From GCA-002708315 sp964460905 (GTDB lineage Bacteria > Bacteroidota > Bacteroidia > Bacteroidales > F082), in assembly GCA_964460905.1 (NCBI GenBank), contig CAYWRM010000005.1:62001-126000 (forward strand): 64,000 nt of DNA, written 5' to 3'. Under the pieces are notes generated by a model. That model was not told the DNA's origin, did no database searches, and saw only the letters and a list, made by a program, of their open reading frames with translations. Positions 35,309-44,286 of this stretch are shown here, one piece after another. A program made the position numbers and the translations under genes. The stretch's first letter is position 1. Every line of letters starts with the position of its first letter.

Positions 35309-36577
35309 CTATTCAATAATTTCCATTTTGACCTCATCAAGGCGGTTACCACTTGCTTTGTGAATTGTAAATTGATATGGTTTAACTACAATTTTTTGAT
35401 TAATTCCGGGAATGCTTTTATGATTATAAAGAATAAACCCTGCTAGTGTTTCATAATTATCAAGAACAGGTAATTGAAATTTATATTTTTCGTTGAGGTA
35501 GTCGATTTCAAGGCGTGCCGAAAAAATGTATGCATTATCAGATATCTGTTTTTCAGTATCATTATCTTTGTCGTGTTCATCTTCAATTTCACCAAATATT
35601 TCTTCAATAACATCTTCCATTGTAACGATGCCTGCAGTGCCACCAAATTCATCTAATACAATAGCAACACTTTTATGATTTTCTATAAAGTATTTTAATA
35701 AATCTTTGGCTGTAGTTGTTTCAGGATAAGGATTAATTTTATGGATAATCTCTCTAATAGAACTGGGCTTTCTAAATAAATCATATACATGTATATAGCC
35801 AACTATTTGGTCAATCGTACCTTCATAAATAAATATTTTTGAATGACCGGTTTCAACTAATAACTTGCTAAATTCATTAATATCTTTATTAATTTCAAGT
35901 GCTTTAATTTCTGTACGAGGAACCATGCATTCACGCAATTTAACATGTTTAAACTCAATGGCATTTTGAATCATCTGTATTTCCTGATTAATTTCTTCCC
36001 TAGCTTCATTATCGGGGAGCGAATCTTTAACATATTCTTCAAGATCAATAGCACTAAATGAGTATGAATCGCTTGATAGTTTAACTCTAAAAATACTTCT
36101 AAGGATAATCTCAGAAATACCAATATACATTAATATAAGAGGATAAAAGGCATAATAGAATATCCAAATTGGTAGAACAAACGCTTTGAGGATTGCATTG
36201 GGATTTATTCTAAATAATACTTTTGGAATAAATTCAGCAACAACTAATATTAATAAAGTTGATACAATTGTTTGAATTAAAAGAATTACATATTCAGATG
36301 ATAATGAAGTAGGTAATAAGTTAGCTATTATAGGCTCTAATAAGTTTGCTGTGGCAATACCATATATTACTAAAGCTATATTGTTACCTAAAAGTAACGC
36401 TCCTATAAATCGTGATGGGTTATTGTAAAATGCAGAAAGAATTCGTGCAGGAATTATTTTGCGTTTTAAATCCAACTCCTGCATTAGCCTGTTTGAACTA
36501 ACAAAGGCAATTTCCATCCCTGAAAAGAAACCGGAAAGGAGTAAAGAAATTATTATAATTAACCCGCTGGCACTCAT
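35309..36577 (-). CDS. CNNM/CBS-domain membrane protein (hemolysin C family)
   Basis: 422 residues: DUF21/CNNM membrane domain with three to four helices (about 1-170, starting IIIISLLLSGFFSGMEIAF), then two CBS domains (about 200-330, CMVPRTEIKALEI and HKSVAIVLDEFGGTAGIVTMEDVIEEIFGEIEDE) and a C-terminal CorC/HlyC domain. Members are inner-membrane proteins linked to Mg/Co or cation homeostasis; in gliding Bacteroidota the relative GldE belongs here. No haemolysin role is implied. It lies about 106 bp downstream of lptC in the envelope gene block. Confidence 0.88.
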   Translation of the reverse strand: MSASGLIIIISLLLSGFFSGMEIAFVSSNRLMQELDLKRKIIPARILSAFYNNPSRFIGALLLGNNIALVIYGIATANLLEPIIANLLPTSLSSEYVILLIQTIVSTLLILVVAEFIPKVLFRINPNAILKAFVLPIWIFYYAFYPLILMYIGISEIILRSIFRVKLSSDSYSFSAIDLEEYVKDSLPDNEAREEINQEIQMIQNAIEFKHVKLRECMVPRTEIKALEINKDINEFSKLLVETGHSKIFIYEGTIDQIVGYIHVYDLFRKPSSIREIIHKINPYPETTTAKDLLKYFIENHKSVAIVLDEFGGTAGIVTMEDVIEEIFGEIEDEHDKDNDTEKQISDNAYIFSARLEIDYLNEKYKFQLPVLDNYETLAGFILYNHKSIPGINQKIVVKPYQFTIHKASGNRLDEVKMEIIE

Positions 36578-36683
36578 GTTTTAAGAAAGCACAAAAATAG
36601 TTAAAAAAATACTTAATGTTTGGAACATTATGTGTGTCTGGAATTATGAAGCTTTTGCATTAGTTTTTTTTAAACTCCAGACA

Positions 36684-37244
36684 TTAATTAATAGTGTCAT
36701 CTTCCACCTCAAATTCTCCTTTAACATTATAAATCTCATGCTCGCTAAATGCTTCATTGGCCCACATACTGTCACCAAAAATTGTTTTGTCGGGCATAAT
36801 TAATTTCACAAAAGTATTTGATTTGATAATTCTTTTTCTTTGATTCCAGATAAGGTTTTCTGTAAATAGCTGCTCTTCAGTCTCAAAGTTTTTAATAACA
36901 ACATCATTACTCGCGTTCATTAATTTTCGTTTCTCATATGAAATACCATAATTGGCTTTTATATTTGATGTTTCTTCTCCACTAATATCGAAAAAAGTAA
37001 TTTCAAATCCATTAGGAAATTCTGTAAGTGGATCATCACCACCAAATCGTTTCATTAATGGGCTCACTAACTTTACACGCACATAACCAGAGTCGGATCT
37101 TTCGTAAACTATATCGTATGTTGTAACGGCTGCCAGAGTGTCTTCCTGGGTAATCTCTACTATTCTAGATATGGAGTTCTCACATGAAAAAAGCATCATT
37201 GCAGCTAATGCCATAATGATGCTTTTTATTAGATAAGAAAACAT
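36684..37244 (-). CDS. lptC: LPS export protein LptC
   Basis: 186 residues with an N-terminal lipoprotein-type signal (MMLFSC), followed by a single LptC/OstA-like beta-jellyroll: YDIVYERSDSGYVRVKLVSPLMKRF, ITFFDISGEETSNIKANYG, ERKLMNASNDVVIKN, WNQRKRIIKSN. LptC links the inner-membrane LptBFG complex to the periplasmic LPS bridge. The short length and the lipobox form are usual in Bacteroidota. Neighbours are a TPR protein 19 bp upstream and the CNNM protein downstream; lptD follows in the same block. Confidence 0.88.
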   Translation of the reverse strand: MFSYLIKSIIMALAAMMLFSCENSISRIVEITQEDTLAAVTTYDIVYERSDSGYVRVKLVSPLMKRFGGDDPLTEFPNGFEITFFDISGEETSNIKANYGISYEKRKLMNASNDVVIKNFETEEQLFTENLIWNQRKRIIKSNTFVKLIMPDKTIFGDSMWANEAFSEHEIYNVKGEFEVEDDTIN

Positions 37245-37263
37245 AATATTTTTCTTTAGTATG

Positions 37264-38664
37264 CTATTTTGCAGGTCTTACTGTAGTGGTTTCATTAATC
37301 CAGCATTCAACTTTATAGCTATCTCCTTCATTTAAATTGTGGAAGAAAAGTAGCTCTGTTGGCGGAAAATATTTTTGATATGAACTAATTCTTTTAGCTA
37401 TTAATGCTGAAAGATCAGGCTCTACAGAACGTGCTTTTTTATATTTATCAACTGCAGCCCAGTAAGCAACTTTTTTAGTTAGGTCATCATTTCCACAATC
37501 TCTAGCACTTGCTGCATACATGTCACCTATAATAATGTATGGTTTCCCTTCTGTTGGTTTCAGTTTAGCAGCGTTTAGTGCAATGGTTCTTGCTTTTTGA
37601 AATTGATTAAGCGATTGATAATTTTCTGCAAGGAAGATCGTTGCTTTATAAGCCTTGTCTATATTTTCCATTTTAATGGCTTCTTTAAGATAAGGTATAG
37701 CTTTATTATATCTACCTTCTTTAAGCATCATTTTGCCAATTAAATAAGCTGATTCAGGAGAAGGGGAGAGGTCATAAAGGCTAACTGTGGTCTTAAAGTA
37801 TAGTTCAGATTCATGACAATTCTTTTTATCAAGTAGCTTAGTTATTTTCTTTAACAGATCAATATCCTCAGGGTTTGCATCGTATTTTTTCTGATAAATC
37901 CGAACTAAATCTGTACAGTTTGCAAATGGCTCAAATGTATTTTCAATATTACCTTTTATGTTTAGCCATTCTTCAGTTGATTTTGTTTTTTGCAATTTTT
38001 CATACTTATTGATATTGGCATCAATATAATCACTAATCATATCATAAGCATCGACAACAGCTGCTGTATCAGAATCTCCTTTTTGTGCCATTTTGATAAT
38101 GGTTCTGAAATAGTAAACATAAACAGGACCTTTTGCATTTCCATGGTCAATATCAATTGCTTTGCCAAGAATTTTATTAGTTTCTAAATAATTTTTTGCA
38201 GGATCAAATTTATAATAATCAACACCTTTTCTGCCAAGTATAGCACCTTCCTGTATTTTATTTTTTGTTCTATGTTTATACGGGAAATATTTTATTCGCT
38301 GGTCATAAATCATCATTAATGTATCGATCAGTTTATCTTTAATAGCAGCATCTTTTTCTTTTTTTATTTTATAGCTCACCATTTTTACACCATCAACATA
38401 AATATTTTCTGTTGCTCTGGGGCAGTAAGCAAAAACTTTTCTCCATGATTTCATAGCATCAACAATGGAGCTGTTTTTATATTTACTTTGTTTCCACTGC
38501 TTGTAGAACTCTCTGTATAATGAAAGATTCATAACACAAGAAACACTGTCTTTTCCGTATTTTGACCCGTCATCCTGAGGTATGATCAAACCATTATTAC
38601 CTGATGCAAATGACATCATACCGATTAGTATGCTCAATGTTATAATTAGTGCTTTTAACTTCAT
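37264..38664 (-). CDS. Periplasmic tetratricopeptide-repeat protein
   Basis: 466 residues with a signal peptide (to about ASGN). Helical repeats run through the protein; the clearest TPRs are near 295-400 (AYLIGKMMLKEGRYNKAIPYLKEAIKM, IFLAENYQSLNQFQKARTIALNAAKL, KPYIIIGDMYAASA). TPR proteins of this block in Bacteroidota usually lie between an outer-membrane protein and lptC. It likely works as a scaffold in the periplasm; its partner is not known. Spacing to both neighbours (19 and about 21 bp) supports one operon from coaX to lptC. Confidence 0.8.
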   Translation of the reverse strand: MKLKALIITLSILIGMMSFASGNNGLIIPQDDGSKYGKDSVSCVMNLSLYREFYKQWKQSKYKNSSIVDAMKSWRKVFAYCPRATENIYVDGVKMVSYKIKKEKDAAIKDKLIDTLMMIYDQRIKYFPYKHRTKNKIQEGAILGRKGVDYYKFDPAKNYLETNKILGKAIDIDHGNAKGPVYVYYFRTIIKMAQKGDSDTAAVVDAYDMISDYIDANINKYEKLQKTKSTEEWLNIKGNIENTFEPFANCTDLVRIYQKKYDANPEDIDLLKKITKLLDKKNCHESELYFKTTVSLYDLSPSPESAYLIGKMMLKEGRYNKAIPYLKEAIKMENIDKAYKATIFLAENYQSLNQFQKARTIALNAAKLKPTEGKPYIIIGDMYAASARDCGNDDLTKKVAYWAAVDKYKKARSVEPDLSALIAKRISSYQKYFPPTELLFFHNLNEGDSYKVECWINETTTVRPAK

Positions 38665-38685
38665 AGTGTTGCTCTTAATTAATTA

Positions 38686-39969
38686 TTATTGGTATTTGCG
38701 TTTGTGGAACCAATGTTCTTGTATTGATACTCCTAAGAATACATTTAAATAATTTTCCTGTATTAAATTGTTAACAGTTGTTCCTCTGCGCCCTATTTCA
38801 AATCCTAAGTCAATTCCAGTTTTCGACTTCTTCATAGGGAAACCAAAACCAAAACTTATGCCAAACTCGTTTATCTTAGTTCCGCCAAAATTCAAATAGG
38901 ATTGATTATATTTTAATCCAGCCCTGTAAGTAATACGTTTAAATAGGGAAGAAATATTTGTATGGTCAGGTATAAACTCCCCACCAACAGTTAATCGCCA
39001 TGAGTTCGAAAGTGTATCTGCTACATCAAAAACACTAAACTCTTTCCAGTTTTGCCATTCAAAATCAGCTCCAACAAGCCACTTTCCGTATTTCTTAACA
39101 ACCATGCCAATACCAAATCGTTGAGGAACAACAATTGTTCCAGCTTCATCAGGTATATATTCTATAGTATCTTTTACATCTTCTACTTCACCATTAAATC
39201 CACCATTCAGTGTTTTTGACAAATAACTTCGATCTGAATTAAGGTTAAACTTATTTGCATAAGTTAATCCTATGGTAGCTTGTGTTTTACTGTTGATATT
39301 TATATCGTATTGAAGTCCATAATCAAAAATGAAATCTCCACCTGTAATTGTATTCTCCACCTTGGTTCCAAAAATAAAGACAGAATCGGGATAATATATC
39401 ATACTCGACCTTGATGATTTCCCAAAAAGATAAGTAATATCAATGCCTGCTCTTAAATTATTTGTAATGTTAAATCCATTTCCCCAAAATATCTGGTTCA
39501 ATCCTCCATCTCCGGTAAATGAGTGAGCTACATCACTAAAATTTTCAACCTCCACAACAACTTCTACATTATAGCCTATTTTACTGTATGGCATCACACC
39601 AAATCCTGATCTCCACCAACGTGTAATTGGAAAACCAACAAAGATATAACTTAGCGTGGCATCATAACCTGATTCTGATAACTGTGTGGTTTTCAGGTGT
39701 GTAATATTACCATTAACCCCTATCTCAAATAAAAATGATGACGAGTCTAAGGACCCGTATGAAGCTGGATTAGCAGGGTTAAGAGTAGTGGCATCATGCA
39801 TTCCGAGGGATAATCCTCCCATGCTCATAGCTGCAGTGTTAAGGTTTTTTCCGGATAGCTGACCAAGACCATAACGTGAATATGGTGAATTTATTCCTGT
39901 TTGTGCACTAACATTTAGGCTCAAAACAGTAGTAATAAACAACAATATATATTTTTTACTTACTTTCAT
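38686..39969 (-). CDS. FadL/OmpP1-like outer-membrane barrel protein
   Basis: About 427 residues from the ATG at 39969 (MKVSKKYILLF, signal peptide to VSAQ). The mature start GINSPYSRYGLGQLSG is a common Bacteroidota outer-membrane protein motif, followed by MGGLSLGMHDATTLNPANPASYG as in the FadL/OmpP1 transport family, and 14-16 probable strands ending in YLNVFLGVSIQEHWFHKRKY. FadL-like proteins take up hydrophobic compounds, but the substrate here is unknown. The start overlaps the end of coaX by 14 bp, indicating coupling. Confidence 0.8.
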   Translation of the reverse strand: MKVSKKYILLFITTVLSLNVSAQTGINSPYSRYGLGQLSGKNLNTAAMSMGGLSLGMHDATTLNPANPASYGSLDSSSFLFEIGVNGNITHLKTTQLSESGYDATLSYIFVGFPITRWWRSGFGVMPYSKIGYNVEVVVEVENFSDVAHSFTGDGGLNQIFWGNGFNITNNLRAGIDITYLFGKSSRSSMIYYPDSVFIFGTKVENTITGGDFIFDYGLQYDININSKTQATIGLTYANKFNLNSDRSYLSKTLNGGFNGEVEDVKDTIEYIPDEAGTIVVPQRFGIGMVVKKYGKWLVGADFEWQNWKEFSVFDVADTLSNSWRLTVGGEFIPDHTNISSLFKRITYRAGLKYNQSYLNFGGTKINEFGISFGFGFPMKKSKTGIDLGFEIGRRGTTVNNLIQENYLNVFLGVSIQEHWFHKRKYQ

Positions 39970-40693
39970 TAAAATCAAGGATATAGTTTAATCCCCTTAC
40001 TACAATATTTGGGGCTGCAAAGATGTTACTTTTTAATAGTTTTTCAAAATATTTATGATCACCACCACTAATAATTATTTTTAGTGAGGAATAAAGACTA
40101 CAATATTGATTAATAATGTTTTCAACTTCAGCTTTTGCCCCAACTACAACACCGGATAATATAGATGTTTCAGTTGAATCCCCAACAAGGTTAATTTTTG
40201 CTTCCGCATCCTGCATTTTAACTAACGGTAATCTGTGAGTAAAATTATGTAATGCTTTGAATCTCATATTCAAACCGGGACTGATACCCCCACCAATATA
40301 TTCCTCTTTTGATGTTACCAAATCGTAGGTAATGCTTGTTCCTGTATCAATAACAAGTACATTTTCGTTAGGAAATAATTGAACAGCTGCTGAGGCAATA
40401 GCAATTCTATCTTTACCTAAGGTTTCAGGAGTTCTGTATTTGTTAATAAAAGGAACAGGGGTGCTATGGTTTAATTCTACAAAGAAACCATTTTGAGCCA
40501 TTAAATCTACTAATTGTAAATCGTGTTGTGCAACACTCGAGAGTATTGAGGAATTTATTTGGGGGAATTTCTGGAATACCTTCCTGAGAAGTTTTATATC
40601 TACCTTTTCATTTATCTGAAAATCAATAATTTCATTATTATCAAAAACTGCAACCTTAGCAAAAGAGTTACCTATGTCAATAATTAGTTTCAA
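39956..40693 (-). CDS. coaX: Type III pantothenate kinase
   Basis: 245 residues, ASKHA-fold kinase that phosphorylates pantothenate in the first step of coenzyme A synthesis. Motifs: DIGNSFAKVAVFDN (phosphate 1), GKDRIAIASAA (GxDR in substrate binding), VIDTGTSITYDLV (phosphate 2) and GGGISPGLNMR. Length fits the family. It is the first gene of an envelope-protein block, a conserved neighbourhood in Bacteroidota, and has a TAnnTTTG element upstream on the minus strand. Confidence 0.93.
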   Translation of the reverse strand: MKLIIDIGNSFAKVAVFDNNEIIDFQINEKVDIKLLRKVFQKFPQINSSILSSVAQHDLQLVDLMAQNGFFVELNHSTPVPFINKYRTPETLGKDRIAIASAAVQLFPNENVLVIDTGTSITYDLVTSKEEYIGGGISPGLNMRFKALHNFTHRLPLVKMQDAEAKINLVGDSTETSILSGVVVGAKAEVENIINQYCSLYSSLKIIISGGDHKYFEKLLKSNIFAAPNIVVRGLNYILDFNESK

Positions 40694-40714
40694 ATAGAAA
40701 TATTTTAAAAAAAG

Positions 40715-40722
40715 ACAAAAGT
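40715..40722 (-). promoter_or_regulatory. Bacteroidota -7 promoter element upstream of coaX
   Basis: Reads TACTTTTG on the minus strand, 22 bp before the coaX start codon. Confidence 0.5.
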
Positions 40723-40763
40723 AAGACTATGTGATAACAGAGTCGTAAATTTTTAAGATTTTT

Positions 40764-40793
40764 TTTGATAAATTGAAAAATTGTGTACTTTTG
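40764..40793 (+). promoter_or_regulatory. Promoter of tRNA-Phe
   Basis: TTTG at 40764-40767, 18 bp spacer, TACTTTTG at 40786-40793; tRNA begins 28 bp downstream. Confidence 0.7.
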
Positions 40794-40820
40794 CCGCCTC
40801 TTCCAATAAAAATTGGAATT

Positions 40821-40893
40821 GGTACCATAGCTCAGTAGGTAGAGCAATGGACTGAAAATCCATGTGTCCCTGGTTCGATCCCGGGTGGTACCA
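40821..40893 (+). tRNA. tRNA-Phe (GAA)
   Basis: GGTACCA acceptor pairs with TGGTACC; anticodon loop CTGAAAA (GAA), T loop TTCGATC. 73 nt with discriminator A and no encoded CCA. Confidence 0.93.
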
Positions 40894-40909
40894 CACCTTT
40901 TAAATAAAT

Positions 40910-40946
40910 AAACCCTTGACATTAAGATTATTGTCAAGGGTTTTTA
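40910..40946 (+). terminator. Terminator of tRNA-Phe
   Basis: AAACCCTTGAC pairs with GTCAAGGGTTT over a 12-nt loop, followed by T residues. It lies just upstream of recO. Confidence 0.8.
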
Positions 40947-40994
40947 TATTAAATTATAGGCATAATCCTGCAATTTTTGTCAAGCGAAGATTAA

Positions 40995-41002
40995 TATCTT
41001 TG
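40995..41002 (+). promoter_or_regulatory. Bacteroidota -7 promoter element (TATCTTTG) of recO
   Basis: TAnnTTTG match ending 21 bp before the recO ATG at 41024; TTTG at 40976 may be a short-spaced -33 element. Confidence 0.5.
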
Positions 41003-41023
41003 CAAAAGAAACTAATATCTATC

Positions 41024-41752
41024 ATGCTTCTTAAAACGAAAGGCATAGTAATAAAACAAACTAAGTTTTCCGACTCGGGAGCAATTGTAAAAATATTTAC
41101 TGAAGAACTAGGTGTTCAATCTTTTTTTGTAAGGGGATTGCAAAGGCGAAGATCCAAAACCAAAGCTGCAATATTTCAACCATTAACAATGCTTGAAATG
41201 GTTATTTCATATGCCGAAAACAAATCATTACATAATATTAAAGAAGTCTCTGTTTGGTATGCTTATCAGTCTATTACCGAAAATATGATAAAAAGAACAT
41301 TGCTGTTTTTTATCAACGAATTACTTTATAAATCATTAAAGGAAGAAATTGAAAACAAAAAGCTTTTTAATTGGATTCATCATGCACTTGTTTGGCTTGA
41401 TCTTGCTGACAAAAATTTTATAAATTTTCACCTTGTGTTTATGATGCAACTTTCAATGTTTTTAGGTTTCTATCCAAAAAAAGACCCTTTACGAAATTAT
41501 ACGATTTTTAATATGCAAGAAGGGCAGTTTTGTGATAATGTGCCAATTAACTCCAATTATGTTACAGGAGATATTACTATTTTCCTAAGTCAATTACTGG
41601 ATACAAAATTTGAAGATTCAGGGAAACTTAAATTGAATAACAAAAGCAGAAAATTGGTGCTGGAAGCACTTATCAGCTATTATAAAATTCACCTTCATTT
41701 TGTTAGTGAGTTTAAGTCACTCGAAGTGTTATCGGTTGTTTTGAGTGATTAG
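41024..41752 (+). CDS. recO: DNA repair protein RecO
   Basis: About 242 residues from the ATG at 41024 (MLLKTKGIVIKQTKFSDSG); the longer open frame runs back over the tRNA-Phe terminator and is not plausible. The N-terminal OB fold (IVKIFTEELGVQSFFVRGLQRRRSK) and the helical C-terminal domain fit RecO, which loads RecA through RecF-RecR during recombinational repair. The zinc-binding cysteines found in some RecO proteins are absent, as in other Bacteroidota. A promoter element is close upstream; convergent with lipB. Confidence 0.9.
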   Translation: MLLKTKGIVIKQTKFSDSGAIVKIFTEELGVQSFFVRGLQRRRSKTKAAIFQPLTMLEMVISYAENKSLHNIKEVSVWYAYQSITENMIKRTLLFFINELLYKSLKEEIENKKLFNWIHHALVWLDLADKNFINFHLVFMMQLSMFLGFYPKKDPLRNYTIFNMQEGQFCDNVPINSNYVTGDITIFLSQLLDTKFEDSGKLKLNNKSRKLVLEALISYYKIHLHFVSEFKSLEVLSVVLSD

Positions 41753-41760
41753 TACAAAAA

Positions 41761-42459
41761 TTAAATAAATTCCATACCAAATACATTATGAAATTCACTT
41801 TTAAGTATTTTTTGAACCTCTTGAATATCAATATGATTACCTAGTTCATTTTGTAATGACGTAACGCTTTTTCCTTGAATGCCACATGGTACTATATATT
41901 CAAAATAGTCTAAATCGGTGTTGATGTTAAATGCAAATCCATGCATGCTTACCCAATGACTGGTTCTGACGCCGATTGCACAAATTTTTCTGGCTTTTAT
42001 TAGATTTTCAGCATCCAGCCACACTCCGGTAGCACCATCCGATCGTGTAGCCGCAATCCCATAATACTTTAATGTATTGATGATTACATCCTCAATCCCA
42101 TAAATATAGTTTTTAATTGAAACCCCGAAATTATCCAAATCAAGAATGGGATACCCAACAATTTGTCCAGGACCATGATAAGTTATATCGCCGCCGCGGT
42201 TTATCTTGAACATGGAAGCACCTTTACTTTTTAGGAATTCCTCACTAATGAGTAAATTACTTTCTTTACCACTTTTACCAATTGTATATACATGAGGGTG
42301 TTCGCAGAATAACAAGTAATTATGTGAAGGCTTTTTTACTTCAACCTTTCTATTTCTCTCTTTAATAGCAACTATTTCATCAAACAATGATTCTTGATAA
42401 TCCCAAGCTTCTTTGTATTCAATCAAGCCAATATTTTTATATATAACGTTCTTATTCAC
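41761..42459 (-). CDS. lipB: Octanoyltransferase LipB
   Basis: 232 residues of the LipB/LplA fold. It moves octanoyl from acyl carrier protein to lipoyl domains, the first step of lipoate synthesis. Seen: HNYLLFCEHPHVYTIG, RGGDITYHGPGQIVGYP, GVRTSHWVSMHGFAFN and the acyl-thioester Cys with Lys in CGIQGKSVTSL. It is the last gene of lipA-trmO-lipB, separated from trmO by 36 bp, so both steps of lipoate synthesis are made together. Confidence 0.95.
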   Translation of the reverse strand: MNKNVIYKNIGLIEYKEAWDYQESLFDEIVAIKERNRKVEVKKPSHNYLLFCEHPHVYTIGKSGKESNLLISEEFLKSKGASMFKINRGGDITYHGPGQIVGYPILDLDNFGVSIKNYIYGIEDVIINTLKYYGIAATRSDGATGVWLDAENLIKARKICAIGVRTSHWVSMHGFAFNINTDLDYFEYIVPCGIQGKSVTSLQNELGNHIDIQEVQKILKSEFHNVFGMEFI

Positions 42460-42495
42460 AATATGTATTTTTTGGAAAAAGTTCTATATTTTTAT

Positions 42496-42981
42496 TTAAT
42501 TGATGTCAAATCTGTCATCTGAAACTATGTCATTGAAGTTATCAATATTTTTGCTAAACCATCCTCTTTTCTCAACTTTATAATTATCAAATTCAGGGAT
42601 ATATGGTTTAATATCCAGAAGTGGAGTTCCATCAAGCATTTCTACATTTTCAATTTCAAGCATATTATCATTAATGCTAATGAGCTTCACAACAGAAATG
42701 CCAATAGCATTTGGTCTACGTGGTGCCCTTGTTGAGAAAACCCCGTGTACAAGTTTGTCGAGAAATGGAATAACTTGCAGTTTATATCCTTCTGATTTGT
42801 GAAAATAGTATATAAGATAGATATGAGAAAAGCCATCAAGATCCAATAATCCACTTATATATTTCTTCTTTAATTTAATGGTGCCTTTTATTCCTTTAGC
42901 ATATTTGGATTGAATCGGAATTCCATCTTTGGTTTTGTGAGGAGTATGAATTGTTCCTATCGACTTAAACCTAACTTTCAT
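42496..42981 (-). CDS. trmO: tRNA methyltransferase TrmO (TsaA/YaeB family)
   Basis: 161 residues, single beta-barrel domain. Motifs: IGTIHTPHKTKDGIPIQS near the start, GFSHIYLIYYFHKS, VHGVFSTRAPRRPNAIGISVV (the family signature with R-x-P-N) and EMLDGTPLLDIKPYIPEFD. TrmO uses S-adenosylmethionine to methylate the N6 of threonylcarbamoyladenosine at tRNA position 37. The proteobacterial C-terminal extension is missing, as in short members. It is 10 bp after lipA. Confidence 0.9.
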   Translation of the reverse strand: MKVRFKSIGTIHTPHKTKDGIPIQSKYAKGIKGTIKLKKKYISGLLDLDGFSHIYLIYYFHKSEGYKLQVIPFLDKLVHGVFSTRAPRRPNAIGISVVKLISINDNMLEIENVEMLDGTPLLDIKPYIPEFDNYKVEKRGWFSKNIDNFNDIVSDDRFDIN

Positions 42982-42991
42982 CTTTTCATTT

Positions 42992-43855
42992 TTAACTAAT
43001 CACAGTACCGGAGACATGTTTTTCAGCTCTATACGATGACCTCACCATGGGGCTACTCTCCACAAATCTAAATCCCATCTCAAGTCCTTTCTGTTTATAG
43101 ATTTTGAATTGTTCAGGGGTTACATATTCTTTTACCAATAAGTGCTTTTTTGTAGGTTGTAAATATTGACCAATGGTAACTACTTCTACTCCCACTCGAC
43201 GCATATCTTTTAGTGTTTCAATAACTTCTTCAGGTTTTTCACCAAGACCAACCATAATCCCTGATTTTGAGACAACTCCAGATTCAGAAATAATCTTTAG
43301 AGTTCCAAGACTCACTTCATATTTTGCTCTGCTTCTTGCCCATGGTGTTATTCGTCTTATTGTTTCCAGGTTATGCGATACGACTTCCTGTCCGGCAGCA
43401 CAAACACTATCAATCAGCTCTTTTCTTCCATCAAAATCAGGGATTAACGTTTCTATTGTGGTGTTAGGATTAAGTTTTTTTATCTCTTTTACAGTTTGTA
43501 TCCATAATTCAGCACCAAGATCGTCAAGATCGTCTCTGTCGACTGAGGTAAGTACACAATGTTTCAATTTCATAAGTTTTACAGATTTTGCAACCCGAAG
43601 GGGCTCATTCCAATCCACAGCCAAAGGTCTGCCCGTTTTTACATTACAAAAGCCACACGAACGTGTACAAATATCACCAAGAATCATCAATGTGGCAGTA
43701 CCACGTCCCCAGCATTCGTCCATATTTGGGCAATGCCCACTTGTACAAATAGTATGAAGTTTGTTATCTTCAACTATCTCTCTCACTAATCTATATTTTT
43801 TCCCGGATGGTATATTACTTTTTAACCAATGGGGTTTTCTGAGTCTTTTTTCCAA
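42992..43855 (-). CDS. lipA: Lipoyl synthase
   Basis: 287-residue radical-SAM enzyme that inserts two sulfur atoms into octanoyl groups. The auxiliary cluster motif CTSGHCPNMDECWGRG and the radical-SAM CTRSCGFC are both present; RSSYRA near the C terminus contains the conserved Arg-Ser ligand. The protein lacks the longer N-terminal extension of some homologues but is of normal length for the family. A minus-strand TAATTTTG element lies about 70 bp upstream; it heads the lipA-trmO-lipB operon. Confidence 0.96.
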   Translation of the reverse strand: MEKRLRKPHWLKSNIPSGKKYRLVREIVEDNKLHTICTSGHCPNMDECWGRGTATLMILGDICTRSCGFCNVKTGRPLAVDWNEPLRVAKSVKLMKLKHCVLTSVDRDDLDDLGAELWIQTVKEIKKLNPNTTIETLIPDFDGRKELIDSVCAAGQEVVSHNLETIRRITPWARSRAKYEVSLGTLKIISESGVVSKSGIMVGLGEKPEEVIETLKDMRRVGVEVVTIGQYLQPTKKHLLVKEYVTPEQFKIYKQKGLEMGFRFVESSPMVRSSYRAEKHVSGTVIS

Positions 43856-43923
43856 TGTGCTAATTTGTTATTGCTAATTTTTTCTGCGTTTCAGTACTTG
43901 TTATTCACTTAATTATTTAGCAG

Positions 43924-43931
43924 CAAAATTA
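43924..43931 (-). promoter_or_regulatory. Bacteroidota -7 promoter element upstream of lipA
   Basis: Reads TAATTTTG on the minus strand, 69 bp before lipA. The 431-bp divergent region 43856-44286 also holds the malic-enzyme promoter element at 44258; nothing else was recognised in it. Confidence 0.5.
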
Positions 43932-44257
43932 TATAAATTCCACGTCCAATCAATTTTAATATTACACCAAACCCGGATTTAATATATTTGAAACCTGGGA
44001 AGCAACAATCTAAGTATTTATTAACCTGTTGAATGAAGTATAACTAATTGCTGGCTTAACATTTTTTACAGAGCTAACCATTTTTATAACAGCATGTTAA
44101 ATTCAGTTTAATCGTATTTGCACTTCATCAATATCAATGAAAGTTACATATATTAAAACAGGGTTCTATATATATAGTTTAATACATGTTATTATAACTA
44201 AAAGGATCTCAAAAAAAAATTTATTGTTACAAATTTAACAATTGCAATAAGAAGTGT

Positions 44258-44265
44258 TAATTTTG
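44258..44265 (+). promoter_or_regulatory. Bacteroidota -7 promoter element of the malic enzyme gene
   Basis: TAATTTTG, 21 bp before the start codon. Confidence 0.55.
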
Positions 44266-44286
44266 CTATAAATTAATACCAAAAAA

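Noticed and set aside
40677..40937. 86-residue minus-strand open frame
   Set aside because: It lies across the tRNA-Phe gene and its terminator and has no coding-like composition.
43173..43757. 194-residue plus-strand open frame
   Set aside because: It is the antisense shadow of lipA, which has complete radical-SAM motifs.
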